Positions 11,791 to 21,083 of a stretch of 30,954 nt of DNA are shown in pieces. Source of the stretch: Heterotrichella gracilis (taxonomy: Eukaryota > Sar > Xanthophyceae > Tribonematales > Xanthonemataceae); the NCBI GenBank assembly GCA_032358255.1, contig JAULBX010028283.1, positions 1 through 30,954 on the forward strand. The letters are read 5' to 3'. A program made the position numbers and the translations under genes. The notes below the pieces were generated by a model. That model searched no databases. It was not told the origin of the DNA and saw nothing but the letters and a program-made list of their open reading frames with translations. Each line of letters begins with the position of its first letter. Within the stretch, counting starts at the first letter, position 1.

Positions 11791-12652
11791 CGTGAACCTC
11801 CCACCGATGGTTACAATTGCGTGCACCTTTCTCCAGCAGTAGGAATTTGGACTACAATCTGAAATTTTGCAGACAAAAGTTTGCAGTGCAAGTGGCAAGG
11901 AAGCGAGACCAAAGTGAAGGCATGGCAATACTGCACACTAACTTCGCAACACAATGGCAAAGGCACCACCTGGTTCCGGTAGAAGTCGTTTGAAGCTGCA
12001 AAGGAATTAAACGATTGGTGAACCTTTGAGAAAGGCGTTCTCAAAGACTGTTCTTCAAGGCAGCAGTCAATATGGTCCCCGATATGGTCCCTACACGTTC
12101 AATGTATACCATGTCATATATATATACACTGACACCCATATATGGTATGCATATAATTTCCTGACTACAGTATTCGAACGACAGTCTAGAACTGTCTTTT
12201 CGTTCATTCTGGGGTTGCAGGGCCCTTGTCTTATTTTCCGTATTTTACTTGGGAGAACGGCATGCACGCATGCTGATTAGTGTAAACTGGGCAGGCATAT
12301 TCGTTTTTTTTCAATGCATGCATGCATTGACTCTGTTGTCGAATTATCTACAATTACACCCGTTGCTACCAATGTTGAAGTGGCTACAGCACTTTTCACT
12401 TTCCACTGCAGGCCAACATGAGCAGAACCGAGTTGAGACTTCAGTAGCACCTCATGAACATGGTAGTCACATCAGTTAACCTGTGCCAGTCCTTTGTCAC
12501 GGTAGATGTACTATGTTACAAGTTGGACTGCCCCACCGGCACTTCCGAGCGGCACCGAAATCACCCCATCTAGAGGTCCTCACCTCCCAATCCAAAAGTC
12601 AATCCACCCCCTAATCTAGGGTTCCCCCCATCTCTGCACCCAACCCACACAT
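11791..12652. other. Intergenic region upstream of copy B and downstream of the RAD7-like gene
   Basis: Both genes are on the minus strand, so this stretch should hold the copy B promoter and the 3' flank of the RAD7-like gene. No exon is supported. Visible structure: a direct repeat GATATGGTCCC-like at 12068-12093, the tract TATATATATACACTGACAC near 12117, TGCATGCATGCA at 12316-12327, and isolated TAGGGTT motifs at 12618 and 12653. Confidence 0.5.
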
Positions 12653-12725
12653 TAGGGTTCACCCCACCACATGCAGCCCTTCGTTGGAATGGCCATGCAA
12701 GAACTCCTCCCCACTGCGTGCACCC
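12653..12725 (-). pseudogene. Degenerate copy of the last RAD7-like exon end
   Basis: The segment repeats 12788-12860, that is the end of the final exon plus the sequence after its stop. Shared blocks are TAGGGTTCA, CCACTACCTGCAGCCC (CCACCACATGCAGCCC in the copy), GGCCATGCA and GAACTCCTCCCCA. The copy lies downstream of the gene in the direction of transcription and has no intact exon. Confidence 0.75.
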
Positions 12726-12795
12726 GAACCGCAGAAAATTGCCCCCCAGCTGCGAGTAAGCTGCGGGCAACCCAAACCACACCCTAGGCTAGGGT

Positions 12796-15700
12796 TCAGC
12801 CCACTACCTGCAGCCCCTCATTTGAGTGGCCATGCAGGAACTCCTCCCCAAGCTGCGTACAGCCAAACACAGACAGGCGCCGCAGGTGGGGGCAGGCGTC
12901 TGCCACCATTCCCAGGGCGGCGCTGCTGATGTGGCGGCACCAGGACACGTCCAGCTCCTCAAGGCGGTCCCTGTGTGGGGTGGGTGGGAGCGGGGTTCAA
13001 GAAGGGGGATGTCACGGGGTAAGGGGGGGCAGCAAGGCACTGGGACTGGAAAGGACCTAATCTAGCCCCCTTGCACATACAGCTCATCAAGGAGGTCTCT
13101 GGGAGTTAGGAGCGATTAAAGGCGGGGAGTGATACTTGGCATACCGTATCAGCGGCATTGACTGCATTGCCATGTCCAAATGAGTCTGTGTGGATGCCCA
13201 GGGTTGCACCACTATGGGTCCCCCACCTGCAGCTTGCAGCCAGCGCCCGCATGGTGTCCGGCCCGATGCTGGGCACGTTGTTGACCGACAGCTGGCGCAG
13301 GGTGCCACGTGTCGCCACAGCAGCCAGCGAGGCGTCAGTGAGGCGCTGGCACCGGGCCACAGACAGTACCTGCAGGGGGTGGTGGGGTGGTGGGGGGTGG
13401 TGCAGGTGGTGGGATGTGGTGCAGGGGTAACAGGAATGAGAATGGGATTGTGAGTGTGCGTGTGTGGTGGGAGCCCTGCAGCGATCTACAATCCCCAGCC
13501 TATCTCCCATCCACACGCTTCCTTATGGCCATCTACCACACCCACATGCATCAACGCACACCCATGCACAGCTTCCCCACCTTGCCTCCCATCCCCACCC
13601 AAACCCCGCACCCACCTGCAGCGATTTACACCCCTGCGCAATCTCGCGCACCCCCTCTGCCGTCACCTTCACCACAGAGTCCAGGTGCAGCTCCTCCAAT
13701 CCCGGAAGCGCCGCCACTAGTCCCCGCACCCCCGCATCTGTCAGCGCCACACATCGGCTCACGCTCACCCGCCGCAGGGACCCGCAGGACAGTGCGATCT
13801 CCACCAGGATTTCGTCAGTCACCTGCAAAGGGACAGAAGGACGTTTATGCACATGTTAGTACATTTATGTGCTCCTGGCGAGGGTGGAAGAAATGCTGCA
13901 TCTTGGAATATGAAGATATGAAACCATTTGGACCCCACAGGTACTGTAGGGCAATCTCCACCAGAATTTTGTTAGTCACCTGCAAGTACGGCGTGAAAAC
14001 TGTAGTATAATTGAAAACGAAACAGTGACCAACCTGTTATTGATTTTTTTGCATGCATTTCTGGTGCAGGTGAGGAGGTTTGGCGTTCTTTTTCCATATT
14101 TGGGCTCATTGCCCCCGGCCAGATTTTTGACCCATTGTCCCTGACCAAAGCCACTCCCCACCCCTACCTCGGGCACTCCATCCAGCCTCAGGTGGTCCAG
14201 CAGCGGTAGGTGTGTGAGTGAGGCAACCAGCGAGCGACCGCTTAGGCCCCGGCACTTATCCAGCAGCAGCTCCCTGGGGTGGCACCAGCCTGGTTAGGGC
14301 GTTGGGGTTTTGTATTTTGTATATGTTAGCAGGCCCTGAACGCAAACATGTTGCTAGGCATTGCCAACACAAGGAGCTGCCCTTAGAAATAGTGGGCACT
14401 AACAGGCAGCATTTTCTCTTTAAATCTGAGGGACCCAGATAAAACGAACAACTCAACTTACTCCATCTGACCAATGAACAGAAGGCATTCCACCTCTACA
14501 TGCGCACCTTAGGTGTGGGCACAGCTCAGGCAGGCGCTCAATGACCTGGCCTGTGATGCGGGAGCACTCTGGCAGGGCCAGCCGCTGCAGCCCGGGGCAG
14601 GCACGCAGCATAGAGGTCAGCTCATCGTCAGTCAGCCTACACAAGGATCGCAGTTATTTGGATTAAATTTATAAGTGATCAGGATGACGCCGGTTGGATG
14701 ATAAGTGGTGAGGGCCATGATGGAGACCAGCGTGTCGTCAGTCAGCCTACACCGGGGATCACAGTTGTTGGATTGGAGGTGACGAGGGTTATGCTAATTA
14801 GGGATAAAAAGTGACGGGAGTCATGATAGTTGGATTACAAGTGCGATGAGGGTGGTGGTGCTTGGATAAGAAGATAGACATAGGTCGTTGTGGCGGGAAC
14901 AGAGATCACGACCACGTGATTCTGGGCGTGGTGGCCAGAAGCAGTACATGGTTGCTCCCAAAGGCTGTCGCTGCCATACCGATTATTTGGCTGCATTTGC
15001 CCATGGTATTTGCCTAGATAATGCCTCTTGTAAGGCGTTTGCCAGCAGGCATGGCAATCACTTGCTGTGTACACTAAACCCGCAGGGTGCCTTCCCGTAG
15101 GTGTCTCTTTACAAGGGCCCTGTGCCCAGTACCTGTACGCCCCCTTGAGCTCCAGGCATGTGAGTGTGGGCAGGCTGGCTCGAGAGAAGGCTGCAGCAGC
15201 GGGGGGTCCCATACCTCGCCCACAAAACCCTAGGACAAGGGTTTCCAGCCTGCGGCGCAAATGGACGTAGGGTTGGAAAATCGAATGGAAGTACAATTAG
15301 AAGTAGAATGCACAATCGCTTGGCAGTGGATTGGCTTGGAAGCGGTGGAAGCATACTTAGAGGCAAGTGCGCAGTCTGGTATGCACCAACCAGCCTACTG
15401 TGCAGAGCAGATCAACAGGTATAGTTGGAAACGCCCCAGAGACTCGCGATAATGATAGATACCCCTGTGAATCCATCACCAACCAGATTACTCCAATTAA
15501 CTTTCCAGTCATCTGATGGGATTTCAATCCCATTGTAACAACATTAATCGCATAATTTTACCCCACGTCCATTAATCTTGGGTAATTTAATGGACTCCTA
15601 CCATCTCCACTATCCCCCACTTACCTTGACGTGAGGTACTCCTTGAGCGCCTGCATAAGTCTGTCCTGCTCCAGCTGGTGGCAGTCAGGCATGGCCAAGT

Positions 15701-17427
15701 ATGGTCCAAAAAAATCCATTCACGTCAACAAGAAATGCAATATGCATAACCAAGTCCGTGGGCTCTGGCTGGAATGCCCTCAGAATTTACCTGGGTGTGA
15801 GGCACTCCTTGAGCGCCTGCGTGAGGCTGTCCTGGTCCAGCTGGTGGCAGTCAGGCAGGACCACGTCGCAGGGCGCCCCTTGCGTGAACAAGCCCACAAC
15901 CTCAGGGGTGAGTGTGCGACCCTGGCACACACCCGCCGCCAGCGACACCTGGGGTATCAAGCGAAAGCGAATACTAAACCCTGAAGAAATGCACCCCTGG
16001 GTGGGATTGACGAAAAACGATCAAGTGTGCAATTGGATTGTCACTAACTGCCATCAATGCCCTGTCATTCAACATGCCCTTGCTCTTCATCTGCAGTATG
16101 CCATGCCCAGCCATTAAGCTGGAACGCATGTTATAAGGGTTACGCACTCGTATTGTGTCTGGCAGCCCAACCAGCGACTCCACATCCTCTATGCACTCCA
16201 CCACCAGACTGGTGCACAGCTGAAGCAAGGGGGGCACCTGGCACCCCATCCTGGGCCCTAGCTTAGGGTCTCGCGAGGGAGACCACAGGACCTCCGCTTC
16301 CCTGGGCCGCTCCCGTGAGGCGTCGAGTATTTTCTCCTCCCTGGCTGCTGCAGCGGCAGCCCTGCCGTCTGCCAGCTGGCGTGCGGAAGACCAGGGGCCA
16401 AGCGTGCGCGCCTGCATGCGGTTAGGGTTTTGAGGAGGGTTTGTGGCTTGGTTAGGGTCCTGCATAGGGTTTGTGCGGAGGGATGTTGGCTCAAGAGCAC
16501 TGCGCATGCGTGATTTTCTGGAGGCAGCAACAGCCGGTTTGCCAACCCTAAACCTAAACCCTACCTCGGTACCCCCCACATGCAGGTTATCGTCAGGCTC
16601 AGAGTCCTCGTCAGCATTGAAGTGGGCAAAGTGGGCTGCGCGCCTGCCAAGGGGGGGGGTTGTATATTATTAGCAGGTTTGAGGGTTTGGGGTATAACAC
16701 AGCGGTATCAAAGAGATGGGTAAGGTGCGGGCCAGGCAGGTTGCTTCTAGGACCCCAGGGGCAGTAGCAGCTCTGGCAAACAAGGGCGTTGGTTTGAGAG
16801 AACCAAGTGCAGTGGGCAATGCACCAGCGTTGTTAAAGGAGGGGAACGTTGTAAATGTATGTGGTTGCTTGAAACAGAGGAGTGGGTTTCGCATATGCAT
16901 GCATGTGTTTGCTGTTCAGGAAAGTCCACCAGGCGATACCCAAACTGAACTGCCACCCTCCGTGAACTTCTTTTCAGCCCCATATGAAGTGACCACCGTG
17001 GGTGGCTGCCAAGCAAGCAAACAGGTGCAGGATCACAGCACGCGCAGCACAGGATCGTTTGTATATATGTATGCATGCGCCCACCTAAACAATAACCCAA
17101 AGGTATCTCTGCTTTGATCTACGGCTTTGTGGGCTTTCCATCCAACATGCAAGGATCGCAGCAGGCCCGCGCACCACATGAGTGTATACTATAGGTGTAT
17201 AGTATGCATGCATGTGCTCACCTGCGGGCAAGGTCCGCCATGTCCTGCCGCCGAGCAGCCCCGGCACCTTCCATGGCGGCTGGCTGAGCAGCTGCAGGCT
17301 CCTCAACACCAGCATCGCGTGCTTCCAGCTCCTGCTGGCGGTCGACCTGGGGTGGTTCCCTGCCTCGTTTTGGGGCACGTGCAGGTGCAGGGGCCTCGCC
17401 CCCCTCTTGGCGTTTCCTGGGAGCCAT
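12796..17427 (-). CDS. RAD7: RAD7-like leucine-rich-repeat DNA repair protein
   Basis: Exons: 17222-17427, 16565-16643, 16148-16411, 15791-15948, 15133-15249, 14508-14636, 14168-14273, 13616-13822, 13227-13369 and 12796-12970, with TGA at 12796-12798. All phases close, giving about 527 residues, near the 565 of yeast Rad7. The N-terminus (MAPRKRQEGG...) is basic and disordered. Next comes a segment typical of Rad7 (VPPLLQLCTSLVVECIEDVE), then LCTPEVVGLF-like and DCHQLDQDSL motifs. The rest is cysteine-containing LRRs such as LTDDELTSMLRACPGLQRL, VTDEILVEIALSCGSLRRV, LTDASLAAVA and LEELDVSWCRHISSAALG. In yeast, Rad7 works with Rad16 in damage recognition on non-transcribed chromatin and in an Elongin-cullin ubiquitin ligase; that role here is inferred from homology. 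The alternative is a related AMN1/F-box-type LRR protein, but no F-box is visible. The gene ends with VVG if the final CAG|GT is not used as a donor. Confidence 0.8.
13941..13986 (-). pseudogene. Degenerate copy of the 5' end of RAD7-like exon 8 with its acceptor
   Basis: It matches 13788-13828 with a few substitutions: the acceptor TTGCAG is followed by GTGACTAACAAAATTCTGG, against GTGACTGACGAAATCCTGG in the real exon. Translated, VTNKILVEIAL replaces VTDEILVEIAL. It lies in the upstream intron and has no matching donor. Confidence 0.75.
14721..14775 (-). pseudogene. Degenerate copy of the 5' end of RAD7-like exon 6 with acceptor and intron
   Basis: It matches 14610-14665: GTCGTCAGTCAGCCTACAC in the copy against ATCGTCAGTCAGCCTACAC at the true acceptor, and CAGTTGTTGGATT against CAGTTATTTGGATT in the intron. 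The similarity spans exon start, splice site and about 25 bp of intron. Confidence 0.7.
15625..15692 (-). pseudogene. Copy of the 3' end of RAD7-like exon 4 with functional-looking donor
   Basis: The read PDCHQLEQDRLMQALKEYL parallels PDCHQLDQDSLTQALKECL of exon 4. Both end in a phase-2 donor; the copy has the stronger consensus (TCAAG|GTAAGT against CCCAG|GTAAAT). The copy has an internal possible acceptor (TTATGCAG). It could be a dead fragment or an alternative exon end. Confidence 0.7.
16412..16565 (-). repeat. RAD7-like intron 2 rich in telomere-like motifs
   Basis: On the plus strand the intron has GGTTAGGGTTTTGAGGAGGG and TTAGGGTCCTGCATAGGG at 16420-16469 and CCCTAAACCTAAACCCTA at 16545-16562. 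An open frame runs through this intron, but its translation (NPMQDPNQATNPPQNPN) is simply translated telomere-like repeat. The donor GAG|GTAGGG and acceptor ATGCAG|G both sit in or beside the repeats. Confidence 0.7.
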
Positions 17428-17993
17428 GCTGATTGGTGGGCACAAGAACGCAGGGCAGGCATGAAGAGCGTTTGTGGACGGCTTGGAAAGGGGTGAAGTT
17501 CGCCTCCTGCACGTCCTAGGGTTGCCAAACAATTCGCCCTGAGGTAGACATTATTTTACAACTGCTTGACGTTGAATCCCCAATCCCGGATCTGCATCCC
17601 CGCCCCGGCGATGCCCTGCGAAAATTGCCTGGAAGTCTTTGCGCTGCCTCTCTTTGTTCTTTAAAGCTGCATCGGCATCGTCATAGGCGTTGGTGTGGTT
17701 TGCATGCATTACTTGCAGCAGAGATGCATGCATTTGTGGCTTTGATGCATGCATGCAAAATATATCTCATGCCACCTCCTAATTGCTGCACGACCTCAGC
17801 AGCACAGGGCTGCTTGACCATAACCCACACGAAGTCTTATTTGTTCAATTACTCGCTTGTCTTATTTCATCTCCTCGCTTGCAAAACCTCAGGTTGCTAG
17901 TTTTTGGGTGCAAAAGCATTCAGCCCTTGACCAGCATTTTGTTGACCAGCGTGTTGTTTTGTTTCCACTGTTCACCATCCTCATCTGCCACAG
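17428..17993. other. Region between the RAD7-like gene and the unrecognised plus-strand gene
   Basis: The two genes diverge here, so it probably contains both promoters. A minus-strand frame ending at 17551 (ALKNKERQRKDFQAIFAG...) has some coding look, but I could not connect it to any exon. Repeated TGCATGCATG tracts occur at 17699-17757. Confidence 0.4.
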
Positions 17994-18974
17994 GTGCACT
18001 ATAATGATGTTAGGCTGTCACTTGTCAACCTACAATCGTGTCGGAATGCTGTGCACATCCCCCGCGAGGTTTTGTCCTGCCATGAGCCTTGGGCCAGAGG
18101 GGACACCGCCCACACCCAGGACGAAAACCACCAGAATATCGGCTGTCCCAGGAGCCAAGGTGGGGCTGTCGTAGTGTTGTAACTTGCGACTGGAGCTGCC
18201 AACACGGACGTTTCTTTCTGTTGTCTGCTTCCCGTGCACAAGTAACCCTTTGAACCTTGTGTGCAGGAGGCCTTGCGCCTGTCATGTTCTCCTTACTTCA
18301 GCAACCCTCCTACGGCTTTCAACGCGTTCAACTCAAATCAGGCCATCCCGTGGACTTGTGGGATCTATGGAACCGTGGCAGCAGTGGCGGTGGTGCCCCA
18401 GACGGGCGGTGTGCAGCAGGTACAGTATGCCCTCTGAAGTCCCCTTCCTTGGTCAAATGCTGCCATGCAACCCACTGAACGCCCTGGTCTGCTGGTACAG
18501 TTCGCTCTCACACTAGTAACTGGGCGTGGAGCGACTGCGCTCTTTTTCTTTGCGCTGTTTTACAAGCCGTGGCCAGAGACAAGCAGTGGGATCTGCCGGT
18601 GAGTTATGTGAACCTGGTGCACAACCTGTGGTGCGTGATGTGTCCAACGTGTTTCAACACAACAGCCTGACAACAGCTCTGAAGCGGTGTGCTTTTTGGC
18701 TGCCCAGGTGGAGGCATACCTTGACGGAGAGTTTGTTGGCAACGATGCCTACCCTATCAAGCAGCTGAAGCAGGGTGCTCGCAACCAACCCAAGCTCCTT
18801 GGCCAGTACTTGACAGAGCTGTGCCCGCCAGAGCTGCTGGGAGACCGCAAGGTGGTCTCAGTGGGTTTGGAGCGGGTTGACGAGAGAGTGATACCAGCCG
18901 CCAACTTTTCGAGCGAGCTGGGCCTCGCGCTGAGGGAGGCAGTGGCAGTGCGCATTGACCTTACCCGGGAGTAG
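17994..18974 (+). CDS. Unrecognised protein, three C-terminal exons (5' end not found)
   Basis: Three candidate exons each begin after AG, end before GT or at a stop, and are all phase 0: 17994-18068 (VHYNDVRLSLVNLQSCRNA...), 18267-18419 (EALRLSCSPYFSNPP... to QTGGVQQ) and 18708-18974 (VEAYLDGEFVGNDAYP... ending in IDLTRE and TAG). The last exon is the best supported: 89 codons, GC-rich, coding-like composition. It contains a short stretch, GDRKVVSVGLERVDERVIPA, that looks like a beta-rich folded domain. I do not recognise the family. The donor GAG|GTTTTG of the first exon is weak, and no convincing ATG exon was found upstream, so the protein is longer than shown or the first exon is wrong. 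There is no signal peptide or membrane helix in the visible part. Confidence 0.5.
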
Positions 18975-19152
18975 CTGTGGTTTGTCATGTTGCAAGTTGG
19001 CCAAGGTTCTGCATAGGCTGTACACAAGGGGCATAGACTGTTTCAACTAGTGTTTAATTAAACGGTGGAGTTGAGTTTTTGGGGAAGTGGCCAGTCGCTT
19101 TGTATTAATCGAGGCCCTGCGCTGTGCATGACTGGTATGGAATGTGGACAAT

Positions 19153-19380
19153 AAGCCCTGTCCTGTAACCTCCCACATCACAGGAAGGCTGCAAGTGCTG
19201 CACACAAACTGCTGCTAAGGCGCTACCCCTCAATTGTACAATTGTGAATGGCTGTGCAATTAATTGTACTTTCAAAACCAGCCATTCACAACTGTACAAT
19301 TGAGGGGTAGCGCCTTAGCAGCAGTATGTGCACAGCACTTGCAGCCTTCCTGTGATGCGGGAGGGTACGGGACAGGGCTT
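19153..19380. repeat. Long inverted repeat: 102-bp arms, 24-bp loop
   Basis: The left arm 19153-19254 and right arm 19279-19380 are reverse complements with 7 mismatches by my count (about 93%). The termini are AAGCCCTGTC and GACAGGGCTT. The loop is 19255-19278. The size and shape fit a MITE-like element, or the fold-back precursor of a small RNA. I see no clean target-site duplication (flanks ACAAT and TAATG). It lies about 180 bp downstream of the stop of the unrecognised gene, so it may be in its 3' UTR. Confidence 0.9.
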
Positions 19381-20207
19381 TAATGTCAGTTACCATACGT
19401 CTGTTGTACTGTGAAGTTCACTCACTTGTAGGGTGCACTGGCCAATGAACCCGTTTCAAGTTGTACACTGGTTTTTGGTCAGCAGGAGCGGGTCCTGCGT
19501 GGTGGTTTGCATGGGCAGGGTGCTTTGATCCCAAAGTTTAGCTCTGGTAGTGGTTCTGGGCAGCCCCTGTTGCTTATTGGGCGCCTTCCTTGCTCAGTGT
19601 GGTTTCAACCACAAATTTTATATGTTGACACCATCTCATATGGCTGTCTTTCATTGTGGATTGTACACTCCCTTGTATGTGCCAAAAGAGCTCGAGCGCA
19701 CAGGGCAAATAGGCCGCGACAAACCAGTGCAGGAAAACTTGCTAGGAAGTCGTTGATCCCCGGGGGTTCTGAATTTTGTTACTAGTTTGGTTAGTTGGTG
19801 TAACTCTGTTACAGAGGTCTCATTCAACTGCATGCTAAGGGTGGTTCAACCCCAGCTAGGTTGTGCCAAGGTTGCTTGGCAGGGGTTCGGCAAATTCACC
19901 TTCACATGCGCTGGCACCCAAAGGTTTTGCAGCACCAACTGGACTTCATGGAAAACACCCTCGGGTGTCACCCTCAGTGGCAATATATATAGGGGCTTTA
20001 TCTATCATGTAATGCAGCTCCTGTTGCGTTTTGGCGTCTCGCAACAAGCACAAACCCACATCCACTCCTCCCCAAGCACCCAATGTGTGCCAGCCAGAGT
20101 CCAACACTGCTTTCCCACACTGTGTTACCATACATTGCCATTGCACTTCTGGTCGCGATGGCCTGTACAGCAAAGCGAGGGAGTTGTATGAGCAAGTGGG
20201 TGTAAAC

Positions 20208-20294
20208 GGGTTAGGGTTTAGGGTTCCTCAAGTTACGAGTCACCCGGGATGATCGCTAATCCCGGGCGTGACTCACGATTAGGGTTTAGGGTTC
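20208..20294. repeat. Hairpin flanked by two telomere-like arrays
   Basis: GGGTTAGGGTTTAGGGTTC at 20208-20226 and ATTAGGGTTTAGGGTTC at 20278-20294 are direct repeats. Between them 20237-20274 folds into a stem (GAGTCACCCGGGAT against ATCCCGGGCGTGACTC, one bulge) with an 8-base loop. Confidence 0.85.
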
Positions 20295-21083
20295 TTGTAA
20301 TGCCGTGAGTGGTGCACCATGGATAAGATCCGTCACCTGCAATAGGAAACCATACTATTGCTCAGTTGTTACTCGTGCAAGCACACAGCACTTCGACGCT
20401 GTGACACTTTGAAGCTGCTGAAAGACTCGTGCTTTGTCGACGCGCGGGTACCTTCAAGCTACAGTGGGTATCAACGCCAGGATATTTGGAGCAAAGGGTG
20501 GTGCATCGAAGTTGCACACAGGGGTGAAATATCTCCCAAAAGGTGGGTCTTGGTGCTGTATGCCAGTGCCCAGAGCACCATAGGTATTTTCCGCTCAGTT
20601 CAACGCACTGGTGCTCAGTGCAACGCACTGTTGTGCATATCAACTCATGCATATCAAAGTAGCGCCTTAGATACTGGCAGCACAAAACGGAGTGGCTTGG
20701 AAGTTGCGTTTCAATGTTCACTAAATATTAGCTAGTGTCTGGTTCACCACGGAACAGGAGTTGCTTCAGCAACACTGTGCCCAGGATGCACTTCTCGTTT
20801 GCATGTCCTGCATCCCAACGACAGGACTCCGGCCAGCAGTTGACACTCGTTCAACTAAAAGCTGACCACTTACTAGGTACTGGATCTATGTGTATAGGTA
20901 TACTGGTCCAGCAGCACAGTATACTGGGTCTACCCCTGATATGTGTATACCTGATCTGGTGTGGGGAAGTGCCTTGGGCGCAGCTATAATTGGAGCGTGC
21001 GCCACTAGGTACTATCTTGGCTTGTGCAGAATATTGTATCTGCTACGCAGGGAACGCTAGTGGCAGATCACAGCCCTGCCACC

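Larger units (their letters stand above)
18975..21083. other. Gene-poor region with inverted repeat and telomere-like hairpin
   Basis: No exon is supported over about 2.1 kb. Long open frames here (for example 19787-20191 and 20358-20735) lack a good start, domain or splice logic. The clear structures are the inverted repeat at 19153-19380 and the hairpin with telomere-like flanks at 20208-20294. A short direct repeat (CAGTTCAACGCACTGGTG / CAGTGCAACGCACTGTTG) is at 20597-20634. The last few hundred bases should hold the PP2C promoter. Confidence 0.5.

Noticed and set aside
15974-16579. Single 201-codon exon in the RAD7-like gene
   Set aside because: The middle part translates telomere-like repeats (NPMQDPNQATNPPQNPN) and is better read as an intron between GAG|GTAGGG and ATGCAG|G, which keeps phase.
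17551-17754. Minus-strand frame ending in KNKERQRKDFQAIFAG...AVVK
   Set aside because: The composition is protein-like, but it starts in TGCATG repeats, has no clear acceptor or partner exon and could not be tied to a gene.
20358-20735. 125-codon plus-strand frame
   Set aside because: It starts at TTG, shows no domain, contains a local direct repeat and has no splice partners.
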